A stretch of DNA of 64,000 nucleotides from Piliocolobus tephrosceles. Lineage: Eukaryota > Chordata > Mammalia > Primates > Cercopithecidae. A program made the translations under genes and the position numbers. Below are positions 12,118-23,019 of the stretch, one piece after another. Within the stretch, counting starts at the first letter, position 1; every line of letters starts with the position of its first letter. Under the pieces are notes generated by a model. The model ran no database searches. It was given only the letters and a program-made list of their open reading frames with translations, and had not been told where the DNA came from. The DNA lies in the NCBI RefSeq assembly GCF_002776525.5, contig NC_045438.1, positions 143,508,095 to 143,572,094 on the forward strand, read 5' to 3'.

Positions 12118-12928
12118 CATTATTTATTTTAGCTGTATTGAAATTTAATTCACATACCATACAATTCACCAATTTAAAGTGTATAACTCAATGGTTTTTA
12201 GTATATTCATAGAGTTATACTACTGTCACCATGATCAATTTTAGAATACTTTTATTACCCGGAAAAGAAACCCCATACCCATTAGCAGTCACTTCCCATT
12301 TCTTTCACCCTAGCTCCTAGCAGCCACCAATCTACTTTCTGCCTCTGTAGATTTGCTTATTCTTTACATTTTATTTCAGTAAACTCACACAATATGTAGT
12401 TTTTTTGTGACTGGCTTCTTTAACTTAGCATAATGTTTTAATGGTTCATCTATGCTGTAGCGTGTATCAATACCTCCTACTTCTTGTGGCCAAATAATCT
12501 TGCACTGTATGACTATACCACACTGTATTCATCAGTTGATGGACATTTGAGTTGTTTGCATTTTTGGCTATGATGAATAATGCTGCCATGAACATTTGCA
12601 TACATGTTTTTGTGTGGACAGATATCGTCACTTCTCTTGGGTATACAACTGGGAATGGAATTGCTGAGTGCTATGGTACCTTTTGAGGAACTGAAAAGCT
12701 GCTTTCCAAAGCTACTGCACCATTTTACATTCCCACCAGCAATGTATAGGGGCTCCAGTTTCTCCACATCTTCCTCAACACTTGTGATTATCCATGTGTT
12801 GTAGCCATCCTGCTGGGTGTGAAATACTCTCTTGTGGTTTTGATTTCCATTTTCCCTGATAACTAATGATGTTGAACATATTTTCATGTGCTAATTGGCT
12901 ATTTATTTATTATAATTTCAACTGGGAT
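12118..12928 (-). mobile_element. L1M-type ORF2/3'-end fragment, antisense
   Basis: Contains 'cacataccatacaattcaccaatttaaagtgtata', 'atgaataatgctgccatgaac', 'cattcccaccagcaatgtataggggctccagtttctcc' and 'ggttttgatttccattttccctgataactaatgatgttgaac', standard antisense L1M ORF2-3'UTR order. An open frame on the minus strand (12513-12887) is a remnant of this repeat. Confidence 0.88.
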
Positions 12929-13226
12929 TTTGTTTTGTTTTGTTTTGTTTTGAGACAGGATGTTGCTCTGTCACCCAGGGCTGGAGTGTAGCAGAAGGAC
13001 AATCACGGCTCACTGCAACCTTGGAACTCCTGGGCTCAAGTGATCCTCAATAACTAGGACCACAGGTGCTCACCACCGCATCCAGCTAATTTTCTTTTTT
13101 TTCTCCCTTGCAGAGAGGAGGTCTCACTATGTTACCCAGGCTGGTCTCTAACTCCTGGGCTCCAACAGTCCTCCCACCTCTGCCTCCCAAAGTGCTGCGA
13201 TTACAGGCATGAGCCACCACCTGGCA
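12929..13226 (-). mobile_element. AluJ-type element
   Basis: (TTTTG)n tail, then 'gagacaggatgttgctctgtcacccagggctggagtg' to '...gcatgagccaccacctggc'. High divergence points to AluJ. Confidence 0.93.
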
Positions 13227-14260
13227 CAACTTCTATTATAGACTCAATGAGCACATGTGCAGGATTGTTACATGAGTATATTGTATAATGCTGAGTTTTG
13301 GAGTACAGTTGACCCAGGTCACCCAGGTAGTGAACATAGTGCCCAGCAGTTCATTTTTCAACCCTTATCCCTCTCCTTCTCTCCCTCCTCTAGTCATCCC
13401 AAGTGTCTGTTGTTCCCATCTTTATGTCCATGTGTATCCAAGGGTTTAGCTCTCACTTATAAGTAAGAATACGTGGTATTACTTGGTTTTCTGTTCCTAC
13501 ATTAATTCACCTAGGATAATGACCTCCAGCTGCATCCATGTTGCTGCGAAGGACATAATTTAATTCTTTTTTTGTGGCTGCATTGTATTCCATGGTGTAT
13601 ACATACCATATTTTCTTTATTCAATCCACCATTGATGGGCACTAGATTGATTCCATGTCTTTGCTATTGTGAATGGTGCTGTGATGATGCGAGTGCCTAT
13701 GTCTTCTTGGTAGAAGGATGATTTTTTTTTGTTTTTATTTTTGTTTGTTTGTTTTTTGAAATGGGGTCTTGCTCTGTCATTAGGCTCGAGTGCAGTGGTG
13801 TGACCTCAGTTCACTTCAGTCTCTGCCTTCCAGGTTCAAGCCATTCTCCTGCCTCAGCCTCCCGAGTAGCTGGGGTTACAGATGCACGCCACCACACCCA
13901 ACTGATTTTTTTGTATTTTTAGTAGAAACGGGGGTTTCACCATGTTGGCCAGGCTAGTCTCAATCTCCTGACCTTGTGATCTACCTGCCTCAGCCTCCCA
14001 AAGTGCTGGGATTACAGACATGAGCCACTACGCCTGGTCTAGAAGGATGATGGTCTTTGGATACACACCCAAGTAATGAGATTGCTGGGTTGAATGGTAG
14101 TTCTGTGTTCTTTGAGAATCTTCAGGCTGCTTTCTATAGTGGCAAAACTAATTTACATTCCCACCAACAGTATATAAGCATTCCCTATTCTCTCCAGCTA
14201 ACTGGTTATTTAAATATCGTCTTTGGAGAAATGTTTATTCAGATCAAATGAATATATGTT
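13227..14260 (-). mobile_element. L1 3' end (L1PB/L1MA-like), antisense, split by an Alu
   Basis: 3'UTR motifs ('gcacatgtgcaggattgttacat', 'cactcacttataagtaagaat'-type text) are followed by ORF2 C-terminal antisense motifs: 'ctgcatccatgttgctgcgaaggacat', 'gtattccatggtgtatacatacc' and 'ttgatgggcactagattgattcc'. After the Alu it resumes with 'gatggtctttggatacacacccaagtaatgagattgctggg' and 'tttacattcccaccaacagtat'. Confidence 0.9.
13723..14040 (-). mobile_element. AluS-type element inserted in L1
   Basis: Full-length reverse Alu with T-rich tail ('gtttttatttttgtttgtttg'). The duplication AGAAGGATGAT is present at 13712-13722 and 14041-14051. Removing the Alu and one copy restores a continuous L1. 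Confidence 0.95.
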
Positions 14261-14273
14261 AATAGATGTTTTC

Positions 14274-14320
14274 TTTTTCCCTCCCTCCCTCCCTTCTTTC
14301 CTTCCTTCCTCTCCTTTCAT
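14274..14320. repeat. (CCCT)n/(CCTT)n pyrimidine tract with G4 motif on the minus strand
   Basis: CCCTCCCTCCCTCCC at 14279-14293 gives four G3 runs with 1-nt loops on the opposite strand. (TTCC)n follows. Confidence 0.9.
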
Positions 14321-14559
14321 TACTTTATTCTCAAATTTGTGCCATAGATAATTAAAAGAACTGGGATGCGTGTATGTCCCTCAGCAGTAGAGCAAGCCCA
14401 TCTCTAGCATGGCTACAGATCCAGGATTCACATGAACAGATGTTTTCGATAAAGAAATGCTATCCCTGTCTCCACCCATAAAATAAAGTCATTACTCAGC
14501 ATTTCATAATTTATTAGTAAAACAGATTTTTCAAGGGTGAAAGAGCTTTTAAAATTTGT

Positions 14560-14935
14560 CCAGACTTAACCACCCATGAGTTCCTTCCGTAACATACGCT
14601 GCCAAATTATACACACATCCAGTGACAGGGAATTTATTACCTCCCAAGGCAGTCATTGTAAGGCTGGACAAAGAAGTTTATTCCTGGAGAGTTCTTTGTT
14701 ATATATAGCTTAAATCTATCTCTCTGAAGCTTCCTTCTCCTAGCTTCACTCCATGAGGCATTATAATATCCCTCTGAGACATTATAAAACCCCTGAAGCC
14801 TTCCCACATATTTGAAAACCTCTGTTGTATTACCCTCCTCTGAGGGTAAATGTCATAATGCCTCCAACTGTTCTTCTAACATGATGGTTTCTGTCTGGGT
14901 CTTCACCAACCTCCTCTGAATGGTCCAGTCTCTGA
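14560..14935. repeat. L3/CR1-like ancient LINE fragment
   Basis: Matches the remembered L3/CR1 order: 'tattacctcccaaggcagtcat', 'ggctggacaaagaagtttattcc', 'agcttaaatctatctctctgaagcttcc', 'catatttgaaaacctctgttg' and 'caccaacctcctctg'. Diverged, with indels. Orientation is not asserted. Confidence 0.6.
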
Positions 14936-15389
14936 GTTCTCTGTGAGTGTGACTCCTGAGATGAGGGGTGTGAACCAACCAGGAGCAGGAAAAATGGAAA
15001 TGGTCTAAGTTATGCAGGTTAAGATTGCATTTAGCCCTCTTTTGTTGTTGTTGCTGACTACATATGGTTGATTTTTACATTGAGTTTCACTGTTACCTAA
15101 AATGCCTACTTTTTTTTGTACATAGACTGCTAACAAATTCCACATCTATATTTCTGCATATCTTTGTAAGATTCAAATATAAAATTTTTTCTTTACCCTG
15201 TTATATGCCATCTTGCTGAATTTGGTTCGATCAAGTAAAGACAAATTAAAGGATAGAATCTTTTTGGTTCTATCAAGTAAAGATAATTGTGTCATTGTTC
15301 TACCACTACACAGTGGCAACATAAACTCCATGGAAATGTCACTTTTTTTTTGCCCCTTAGTGATGATGATAATATGTTCATTCCATTTT
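14936..15389. other. Unique sequence with a 24-bp direct repeat
   Basis: 15221-15244 and 15263-15286 are near-identical ('tttggttcgatcaagtaaag' versus 'tttggttctatcaagtaaag'), 42 bp apart. Part of a further duplicated segment (15300-15354) is described in the findings. Confidence 0.7.
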
Positions 15390-15515
15390 GATTTGCACAC
15401 TCTATGAAGTAGGTACAGTTAATCTCCTCATTTTATAGTTGAAGAACTTGAGACTTGGCAAGACTCATTAACTTGCTGAAAGTCATAACTATATTTGCGA
15501 TTTTCAAAGCCAAGT
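15390..15515 (-). repeat. MIR fragment
   Basis: 'atgaagtaggtacagttaatctcctcattttatagttgaagaacttgag' matches the reverse MIR core. Confidence 0.65.
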
Positions 15516-16340
15516 TCTCAAGTGATTGACCTCATTTCCTCCTGGGCTTTGGAGTTCAGTGCTCAAGGCTCAACGAGTCCCTGCCTACCGGCATTGGGAT
15601 CTATCTTCATGGTTCCATCTAGCTCCCAAGTTTTCAAGCCACAGATCCTTAAATGTTCATAGCTGCTTCAGGAAATGAGGGGAACCCTCCTCAATGCCAT
15701 CAAATCCTTTAGTCAGAACAGATCTGCTTTCGTCTGTTTTGTATCCTGGGCTTTCTATTAACCACGCACAGGAAGAAAGAAAAATGTTGGTTTTTTTCTT
15801 TCTAAAATTTAAATAAAATTTATTTTATTCTTAAAATAAATTTGCAAAGTACCCATCCTGAGCTATCATCAACATTTTGAAAGGAGCAGTGATAGAAAAG
15901 AGCCATAACAGGCTGCCAGAGGGCTCCTGCCAGGTCGGCATTCATCTAGTTAGTCATAACCTGCTCAAGTCATTCCTGTATCCCTATATCCAGCACGTGT
16001 GTCTCCATGTCTATGGGATATCCTAAAAGTGTTTGTCAATGACTTGCTAAATCCAGAGACAACATGTCACCCTGATCTCCCTGATCGAAGTCTTCTTGGC
16101 AGTAAGGCAATGATGGCAGGCTGCCTTGTTGCCCATAAACCCATGCTGTGCTATGGCCAGTGTCCATTCTGAATGGAAGGAGTCAGCCACAACGGCTATT
16201 AATTAATTATGGTGACTGGCGTCACTCTTGCTGATAGTTTTTTCTTCCTCTTCTAAGTCCCTATGACGCATCCCTTTTGTAGTCCACTTTTAATATCTTG
16301 TTCAACCGCCACAATAAGAAAAATACTCTCATAACTAGGC
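15516..16340. other. Unique sequence, no feature recognised
   Basis: Includes an AT-rich run at 15800-15845. No exon or repeat identified. Confidence 0.5.
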
Positions 16341-16567
16341 TTGACCATGTTCTAGGCATGATTCAGGTGCTTTACATGACGATTATCTCATTTATTTCTG
16401 GCACTGGCTCAAAGAGGTGAGTACTGTTGTCATTCCCACTTTCAGATGGGGAAACTGGAGCTTAGAGATGTTAAAAAATTTGTGCAGTATCTCATAGCCA
16501 CTTGCTAGTGACTTCAGAATTCAAAGCCAGGCCATCTGACTACAGAGTGCAGACTCCTACCATTACA
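16341..16567 (-). repeat. MIR SINE
   Basis: 'ttctaggcatgattcaggtgctttacatgacgattatctcattta', 'cagatggggaaactggagcttagagatg' and 'ttcaaagccaggccatctgactacagag' are near full-length reverse MIR. Confidence 0.85.
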
Positions 16568-17364
16568 CAATGGCAACATAAACTCCATGGAAATCTCATT
16601 TTTTTGTTTTGCCGTTCATTGAAAATCATGATATTTCCCTGGTTTCAGAATCTCTGCCCCTTTCCCCACCCCACAGTTCTTTAAATACTCACAAGGGCTC
16701 AACAGTCGCTTTTCTCCCTACTCTTAATACATTAGGATGTCATTCATGTGAACCCGGAGGCTATAAACTGATTGACCCAGGGTTCCACACAAATTACCAA
16801 GACAGCTTTTAGTTCACCGTATTCTCGGGTTCCTCCCGAGGAGGGTCCAGCTCAGTAGGCCTGCAGTGGGAGAAGGTGCAGGAATTTGAATTTGAAAAGT
16901 CCGCTAGCTATCCACCCTCCCCTGTTCTTGCTCTTGCTTCGTAAAGTCTGTCTCTTCTCTTTTCAGCCCTGTGCCAACCTGTATGCAGAATTCAAGACCT
17001 ATTTGAGTTTCCCCAAATAATCCTCTACTGGCTCTGCTCATCTCGCAAAAATTATCATTGGGTGGTATAGAGGCTTATTGAAGACTTCGTAGGGGAGAAG
17101 GAGTAAGGGATTCATAACACCACATGCCATACATGGTGAACATCTGAACCAGATGTCTGTGTTTGTCATGGTCCCACATGCTCTGACAACATGATTTTTT
17201 TTTTTTGTCCCCCCTCTTTCCCCTCCAACTTCCATGAGGCACTCAGCCCTGAAGGTCTCTTTCCTTCCCTTTCCCAGGCTTCCCATCCAGGAACTTCAGA
17301 GTCCTCTTGCCTCTTCTATAAAGAACATTTGAACCCCATTCCCTCTTAGCTATCCCCAGGCTCA
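16568..17364. other. Unique sequence, no feature recognised
   Basis: Holds only chance open frames and a T tract at about 17192-17204. Confidence 0.5.
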
Positions 17365-17500
17365 TTTATTTTGTTTATTCAACAAATATTTGTTGAACAG
17401 CTACCATGTGCAGCACAGCTCTAGGCACTGAGGGAGAGAGAGTGAACAGACAAGGTCTCTGTTGGCTCTGGGAAGTTCTTTAGGAGGTGGCATCTGGTAG
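17365..17500 (-). repeat. L2 3'-end fragment
   Basis: 'tttattcaacaaatatttgttgaacagctaccatgtgcagcacagctctaggcactgag' followed by 'gtgaacagacaaggtctctg' is the reverse of the L2 terminal region. Confidence 0.8.
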
Positions 17501-17944
17501 AGACTGAAATGTCAACAAGGCGCCAGCCAGGTGTGGTTCAGGAAAGGTGAGCATGAAGCATAAAGGACCTGAGGCTTATGTTCAGCAGGTTGGGGGGCAC
17601 AGTAAGGGGCAGGGCAGTGGCTATATGGCTGGCCCCACAAGTGAAGGGGAGAGTGGAGGGAAGTGAAGTTGGAGAGGGAGCAGGGCCAAAGAGCCTTATC
17701 AGCAAAACCCATCCTGCTACTGGTTACTAGGGCTCATTGACCTTAAATGGCAGCCTAGTGGCTTAGAGGGCCCCTCAGCAATTCAAGTTTGCACATTGGG
17801 GTCTCACACCCCACTCCAACAAGTGACTCATACTGTGAAAATGAGTGAGTAAAAAGTTCTTCAACTCAGTAGGTCAAAGAGCTTCCTCGGGTTATTCATT
17901 AAAATATGCAACCAGAATGGAGAACTACTGTTTTAGATCCCAGC
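17501..17944. other. Unique sequence, no feature recognised
   Basis: GC-moderate, with short chance frames on the minus strand. Confidence 0.45.
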
Positions 17945-18117
17945 TCCCCAAAATTTAACCTGCACATGAATCACCCCAGGATCTTGTTAAATGGCAAATC
18001 CTCATTCTCACCCACAGTGGCTCGACAGGAGTGGGCCTGAGAGTCTGCATTTCTAAGTTTCCTAGGTGATCAGATATTGCTGGTCCTTGGACAACTATGA
18101 ATAGCGAGGCCCAAATC
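17945..18117 (+). mobile_element. MER5-type hAT MITE, copy 1
   Basis: 'cctgcacatgaatcaccccaggatcttgttaaatggcaaatcc', 'gggcctgagagtctgcatttctaagtttcctaggtgat' and 'gctggtccttggacaac' match MER5A. Confidence 0.75.
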
Positions 18118-18270
18118 GTGGTTCTCACCTGGAATAACAGTAACAGCATCACCCTGGAGCACATGCAAAATGCAAATTCCCTGGCCGCCTCCTAGCGCTA
18201 CTGGGTGGGGTGCAAAGATCTGTGGTTTAACAAGCCCTGGAGGTGATTCTGATGCAAGCTAAACCACTGC
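18118..18270 (+). mobile_element. MER5-type hAT MITE, copy 2
   Basis: 'taacagcatcaccctggagcacatgcaaaatgcaaattcc' and 'gatctgtggtttaacaagccctggaggtgattctgatgcaagct' match MER5A. It abuts copy 1 directly in the same orientation. Confidence 0.82.
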
Positions 18271-18534
18271 CCCAGATTACCTAAAGGCTTTCTCACAAGC
18301 ACTTTATATCACTTGTCTAATGATGGGAAGGTGGTTGAAAGTCATGAAAAAGGAAAAGCAAATGAGGTGATTAAACGGGCCACCTACAGAGGCAGCCAGG
18401 AGTCAAAGGCACTTCCTCTGAAAGGTGTACCTAGTTCAGTATAGGTAGGCAACCAGCAACATAATGTCCTGCAGGTTTTCTGTTGACAGCTTAGGCTGCA
18501 TAATTCTTTGGTGGTGAAGACTATACTGTGCATT

Positions 18535-18538
18535 GTAG
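18535..18538. repeat. Target-site duplication of the solo LTR, left copy
   Basis: GTAG immediately before the LTR start TGAGAGGTGAC. The identical GTAG is at 19873-19876. Confidence 0.85.
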
Positions 18539-19872
18539 TGAGAGGTGACAACCTGCTAGCAGCCCTTGCTCTGGACGCCTCCTCGGCCTTCGCGTCCACT
18601 CTGGTGGCGCTTGAGGAGCCCTTCAGCCCGCCGCGGCATTGTGGGAGCCCCTCTCTGGGCTGGCCGAGGCTGGAGCGGCGCTCTCTGCTTGCTGGGAGGT
18701 GTAGAGGGATAGACGCGAGCAGGAACCCAGGCTGTGCGAGGCGCTCGCCGGCCAGTGCGAGTTCCAGATGGGTGTGGGCTCTGCCGGCTCCACACTCAGA
18801 GCGGCTGGCCGGTGCCGCGGCCCTGGGCAGTGAAGGGTTTAGCACCCTGACGAGCACTGCCGAGGGTGCGCCCTGCTGCACTCGAATTCTTGCCCGGCCT
18901 CACCTGCCTCCCCGCGGGGCAGGGCTTGGGACCTGCAGCCAGCCATGCCAGAGCCCTCCCCACCACCCCCGCCATGGGCTCCTGCTCAGCCCCAGCCTCC
19001 CAGAGGAGCGCCGCCCCCTGCACTGCAGCGCCAGGTCTCATCCACCACTCAAGGGCTGGGGAGTCCCAGCCAGAGGAGCGGGACTGGCGGGCAGTTCTGC
19101 TGGCAGGCAGTTCCATCTGTGGCCCTGGTGCAGAATCCACTGGGTGAAGCCAGTTGGGTTCCTACCTCTAGTGGGGACTTGGAGAACCTTTATGTCTGGG
19201 TAAGGGATTGTGAATGCACCAATCGGTACTCTATCTAGCTCAAGGTTTGTAAATACACCAATCAGTACTCTGTATTCTAGCTAACCTAGTGGGGACTTGG
19301 AGAACTTTTCTCTCTAGCACTCTGTGTCTAGCTAAAGGATTGTAAACGCACCAATCAGCACCCTGTCAAAATGGACCAATCAGCTCTCTGTAAAACGAAC
19401 CAATCAGTAGATGTGGGTGGGATCAGATGAGGGAATAAAAGCAGGCTGCCCAACCAGCAGTGGCAACCCGTTCTGGTCTCTTTCCCCCTTGTGTAAGTTT
19501 TGTTCTTTGGCTCTCTGCAATAAATCTTGCTGTTGCTTTCTTTTTGGATCCATGATGTGTTTATGAGCTGTAACACTCATTGCAAAGGTCTGCAGCTTCC
19601 CTCGTGTAAGCCAATGAGACCATGAACTCACTGGGAGAACTGAAAAACTCTAGACACGCCACGTTAAGAGTTTAACACCATTAAGGTCTGCAGCTTCACT
19701 TTTGAAGTCAGTGGGACCATGAACCCACCAGAAGGAAGAAACTCTTGAACACATCTGAACATCTGCAGGAGTAGACTTGGGGACACGCCATCCTTAAGAA
19801 CTGACACCACAAGGTTCTGCGGCTTCATTCTTGAAGTCAGTGAGACCATAGAACACGCCAATTCCAGACACA
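18539..19872 (+). mobile_element. Solo LTR12 (HERV9 LTR), complete
   Basis: Starts TG (TGAGAGGTGAC) and ends CA (19871-19872), with 4-bp GTAG duplications outside. The 5' half (18539-19150) is a CpG-dense U3. CCAAT boxes follow at 19219, 19258, 19351, 19376 and 19400, then TATA-like AATAAAAG (19434-19441) and an R/U5 region with AATAAA at 19519-19524. No internal retroviral sequence adjoins it, so it is the product of LTR-LTR recombination. HERV9 LTRs are established promoters/enhancers in human tissues. Whether this copy is active cannot be read from sequence. The long open frames across it (for example 18508-19203) follow from GC richness and do not match a gene. Confidence 0.95.
19434..19441 (+). 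promoter_or_regulatory. LTR12 TATA-like box with five upstream CCAAT boxes
   Basis: AATAAAAG preceded within 220 bp by five CCAAT motifs, the standard HERV9 U3 promoter. A start near 19460-19470 would be expected by analogy. Confidence 0.6.
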
Positions 19873-19876
19873 GTAG
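19873..19876. repeat. Target-site duplication of the solo LTR, right copy
   Basis: GTAG directly after the terminal CA of the LTR, matching 18535-18538. Confidence 0.85.
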
Positions 19877-20027
19877 GACTTTTAGCAGCAGCAGGCCAGG
19901 GACTGAAGTGAGGCCAGGAAGATACTAGGGCACATGATTTAAGGAATGACTCATTCTCAGGGTTCTGCAAGTGTAGGCCTGGCTTTTGTGTGATGCTGAA
20001 CATGTCCTCCTAAAATTTCTCACTCTA

Positions 20028-20185
20028 GTCTAGACACTGTTTAGCAGCATCCTTGGCCTCTACCTAGTAGATGCCAGTGACAACCTCTCATTCCTCCTCC
20101 ACAATTTTTGACAGTTTCCCCCAGAGGTTGCCAAATGTTCCCTGGGGAGCAAAGTTGTCCCAGCTGAGAACCACTGGCTAGTGGA
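20028..20185. mobile_element. MER20-like hAT MITE
   Basis: 'tgtttagcagcatccttggcctctacctagtagatgccagtgacaacc' and 'ttgccaaatgttccctggggagcaaagttgtcccagctgagaaccactgg' match the MER20-type consensus, including the terminal 'gagaaccactgg'. Confidence 0.7.
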
Positions 20186-20475
20186 AAGCACAGTATTAGT
20201 TGCTGACTCAAGTTCTCATCCACAGGTCCTCCAACTGGAGACTGGGTATACATGGTGCATCCACTCAGCAGGGAGTGACACCAGCAGAAGTGGAGGTACA
20301 AAATACCCCATAGGTGCTTCCTGAAGTGGATGGGTCCTCTCTGCCCTCCTAGTGGCAGCAGTATCTCAAATCATTGTCAGATAGAGGAAAGGCAGTCAAG
20401 GCCCTCATTTGAAAGGTGGTATCGAGAGGTCAAAGTGCAACATACGGAAGTTAACTGCATCTAAGATTGGTGTCT
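20186..20475. other. Unique sequence, no feature recognised
   Basis: Nothing assignable. Confidence 0.45.
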
Positions 20476-20768
20476 TGGCCAGGGGCAGTGGCTCATTCCT
20501 GTAATAGCACTTTCGGAGGCTGAGGCGGGCGGATTACCTGAGATCAGGAGTTCGAGACCAGACTGGCCAACGTGGGGAAACACCATTTCTATTAAAAATA
20601 CAAAACTAAGCCGGGTGTGGTGACGTGTGCCTGTAATCCCAGCTACTCAGGAGGCTGAGGCAGGAGACTCGCTCCAACCTGGGAGGCGGAAATTGCAGTG
20701 AGCCGAGATCGTGCTACTGCACTTCAGCCCGGGAGACAGAGCGAGACTCCGTCTAAAAAAACACAAAA
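20476..20768 (+). mobile_element. AluS-type element
   Basis: 'ggccaggggcagtggctcattcctgtaat' to 'gagactccgtctaaaaaaac'. Possible diverged flanking repeat: AAGATTGGTGTCTT before and AAGATTGAGATCTT after (3 mismatches in 14). Confidence 0.93.
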
Positions 20769-20819
20769 AGATTGAGATCTTGTAACCAAGACATGTGGTC
20801 CGTGGTCTCAGGTTTGAAG

Positions 20820-20970
20820 ACCTGGGCTCTGATCACAACTCAAGTCCCAGATACTTAGTCTGCAAGTCACATAACTTCTTACACCTCAGTTTCCTCATCC
20901 ACAAAGGAAAATAATGAGAATGCCTACCTTTCAAGGCTATTTTGAGGATTAAATTAGATCATGTATTATT
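20820..20970 (+). repeat. MIR SINE
   Basis: 'cctgggctctgatcacaactc', 'cagtttcctcatccacaaagg', 'ctattttgaggattaaattag' fit the forward MIR. Confidence 0.75.
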
Positions 20971-21124
20971 ACACAGGAAAACAACTAATAAATTCTTTAA
21001 TTCATCCTGTAACTTTGGCCCTAATGGAAGCTTTATGCTGGTTAGGAGAGGGACCAATTGTATCTTATAAACAGATCCTTGGATTTCTCAGGTACAATCA
21101 TGGAAAATGCATCCAGGGCATGTC

Positions 21125-21285
21125 AGAATGCCTGAGTTGCAGGGACCACTTGGCTGCTTACCAGCTGTGTGATCTTGATCACTCTTGCCAGCTCTCAATT
21201 TCCTCATCAGTGAAATGAAGAGGTTGGAACAGATGGTACCAAGGCCCTGCTTCCTTCTACCATACTGTGATTCGGTGCATGTTGG
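21125..21285 (+). repeat. MIR-like SINE
   Basis: 'gaatgcctgagttgcag', 'accagctgtgtgatcttgatcactc' and 'tttcctcatcagtgaaatgaagaggttgg' fit forward MIR/MIR3. Confidence 0.65.
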
Positions 21286-23019
21286 CAGTAGATAACACAT
21301 GTTTATCCTTTATACTGTACTTGGACAATATCTTGGACCAAACTTCCCCAACATGCTGCTTATTCCTCACTTCCACACATCCACACACTGTCTCCTTCAA
21401 ATTCACATGCCCAGAGCCCTGTGAAAATGAGCTCACATGATTTCTCAGGCCGTCACATGCTCCTTCCCTAGACAGAGTTCTGAGGTTCCATAATGATAAG
21501 AATGGTTTAGGCTCTGTTAGCTTTCTTCAAACCCTTCTTCAAAGATTGACTCACTAGCCCTTCTAATTATGTACCAGTTCCCAATGGGGAGGCATTCCTT
21601 TGGTCAGCAACTCAAATCTGTAGAACCAAGTAGGGGGAAGACATTCTGTTCCTGTCCGCATTGCCTCCAGGATATTGAAGGAAAGTGGTGGATTTGAAGT
21701 AGCTTCACCTCTGTACAGCTCCTGAGACCACCTTGAAGGACTTGTCATAAAGAAAGAAACTAATATCTATGGAGTTCTTATCATGTAGCAGATACTCTGC
21801 CTTTTAATCCTCTTCGGAGGATGATGGCATAAGTATATATTTAATTAGATACAAATTCTTTGCGTGGTCAAGTACAGCACAGAGACTTCATTAAGCTCAT
21901 CACCTGTCCTTATTCTCCCCCTGGCTGCTAATGTGGGTTCACATGGCAGTGCTGTGCCTTGGATCATGCCTCACTCCATTGTCCTTCCCATTTAGACAGA
22001 AATAAACACAGGGATGAGCCTCCCACATAACATGACTTCATCATGCATAATTGTTGGAATGAAAACCTCCTGGTTGCATATCTGCACAATGCCAATGATT
22101 ACAGTGATTAAATCAATCAAGCCCAATTTCATAATCCTCAAATGTATAATTTCCCGACTCGGCAGGGACCCAACACGTGGCATCCCAGCTGTCTGATACA
22201 GGAATCAAAAACGCAATATTAAAGAAAACATTTTGGGGAGGGAGGCTAGGTAATTTTGTAAACTTAATATATTAATAAGGATGATGAAACACAGTAATAT
22301 TCCATGAAAATTTTGTATTATGATAGTGAAATATCTAGTGATAGCTATAGTTATCTAATGAGCATTATGAGATGCATTCTCTGGTCCTGCAGAGAGCTTG
22401 ATGGTAATCTGTCCATCTGATGTATGTGCTGCTTGATCCTTCTGGGGTTATAGGTTGAGATCTTTAAGCATCATAAAGTGAGGACAGGCTCAGAAGGGAA
22501 GCATGGTCCACAGCTTCTGTTCCTTCTCTATAAAGAGAATAAATTGCACCAGAGCCAAAGGAGGAAAAAGAGAGATTGTATATCCTCTTTCATGCTTTTC
22601 ACCCAATCTCATTCTGTTTTTCTAATAAAGCAATCATTTAATTCCCTGCTGCAGCTGGTTTTGTATGTTTCAGAATCCTCGGTTCATTGTGTTGTGATCA
22701 TCTGAGATCCTCCAAATTAGAGTTTGAAACCTTTGCGATATAGAGGAAACGAATTTGTCCATAGTTGTATGTACCATGTGATGAGTACATTTGAAAGTTA
22801 CTAATTGGGATTGAGACAGAGCACATGGAAGGGCCTATACAATGGGTCTTGAAATTCAATTTCTAGACTTAGGTGTAAATAACAATAGTATTTTCTTTAT
22901 AGTAATTCATTACCTATACATTTGTTTTGTGTATAGCTTTTCTTTAGGTTTTATTTCCAATAAAATGTATTTTTAAAAAAATTCATTGATCTGCAAACAA
23001 TTGTAAAAGAAACTATGTA
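21286..23019. other. Mostly unique; weak MIR trace near 21766-21835
   Basis: 'atctatggagttcttatcatgtagcagatactctgcc' suggests a short reverse MIR. No exon, RNA gene or other repeat supported. Confidence 0.45.

Noticed and set aside
12513..12887. 124-codon minus-strand frame
   Set aside because: Remnant of L1 ORF2 3' end/3'UTR, not a gene.
18508..19203. Long plus-strand open frame (231 codons) and overlapping frames on both strands
   Set aside because: Lies within the GC-rich U3 of the solo LTR12. Several frames are open at once on both strands, and there is no gag/pol/env or host-protein similarity.
1..19876. The two LTR12 copies as ends of one provirus
   Set aside because: The 18 kb between them is ordinary genomic DNA with MIR, Alu and L1. 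The second LTR has its own 4-bp duplication, showing it inserted independently.
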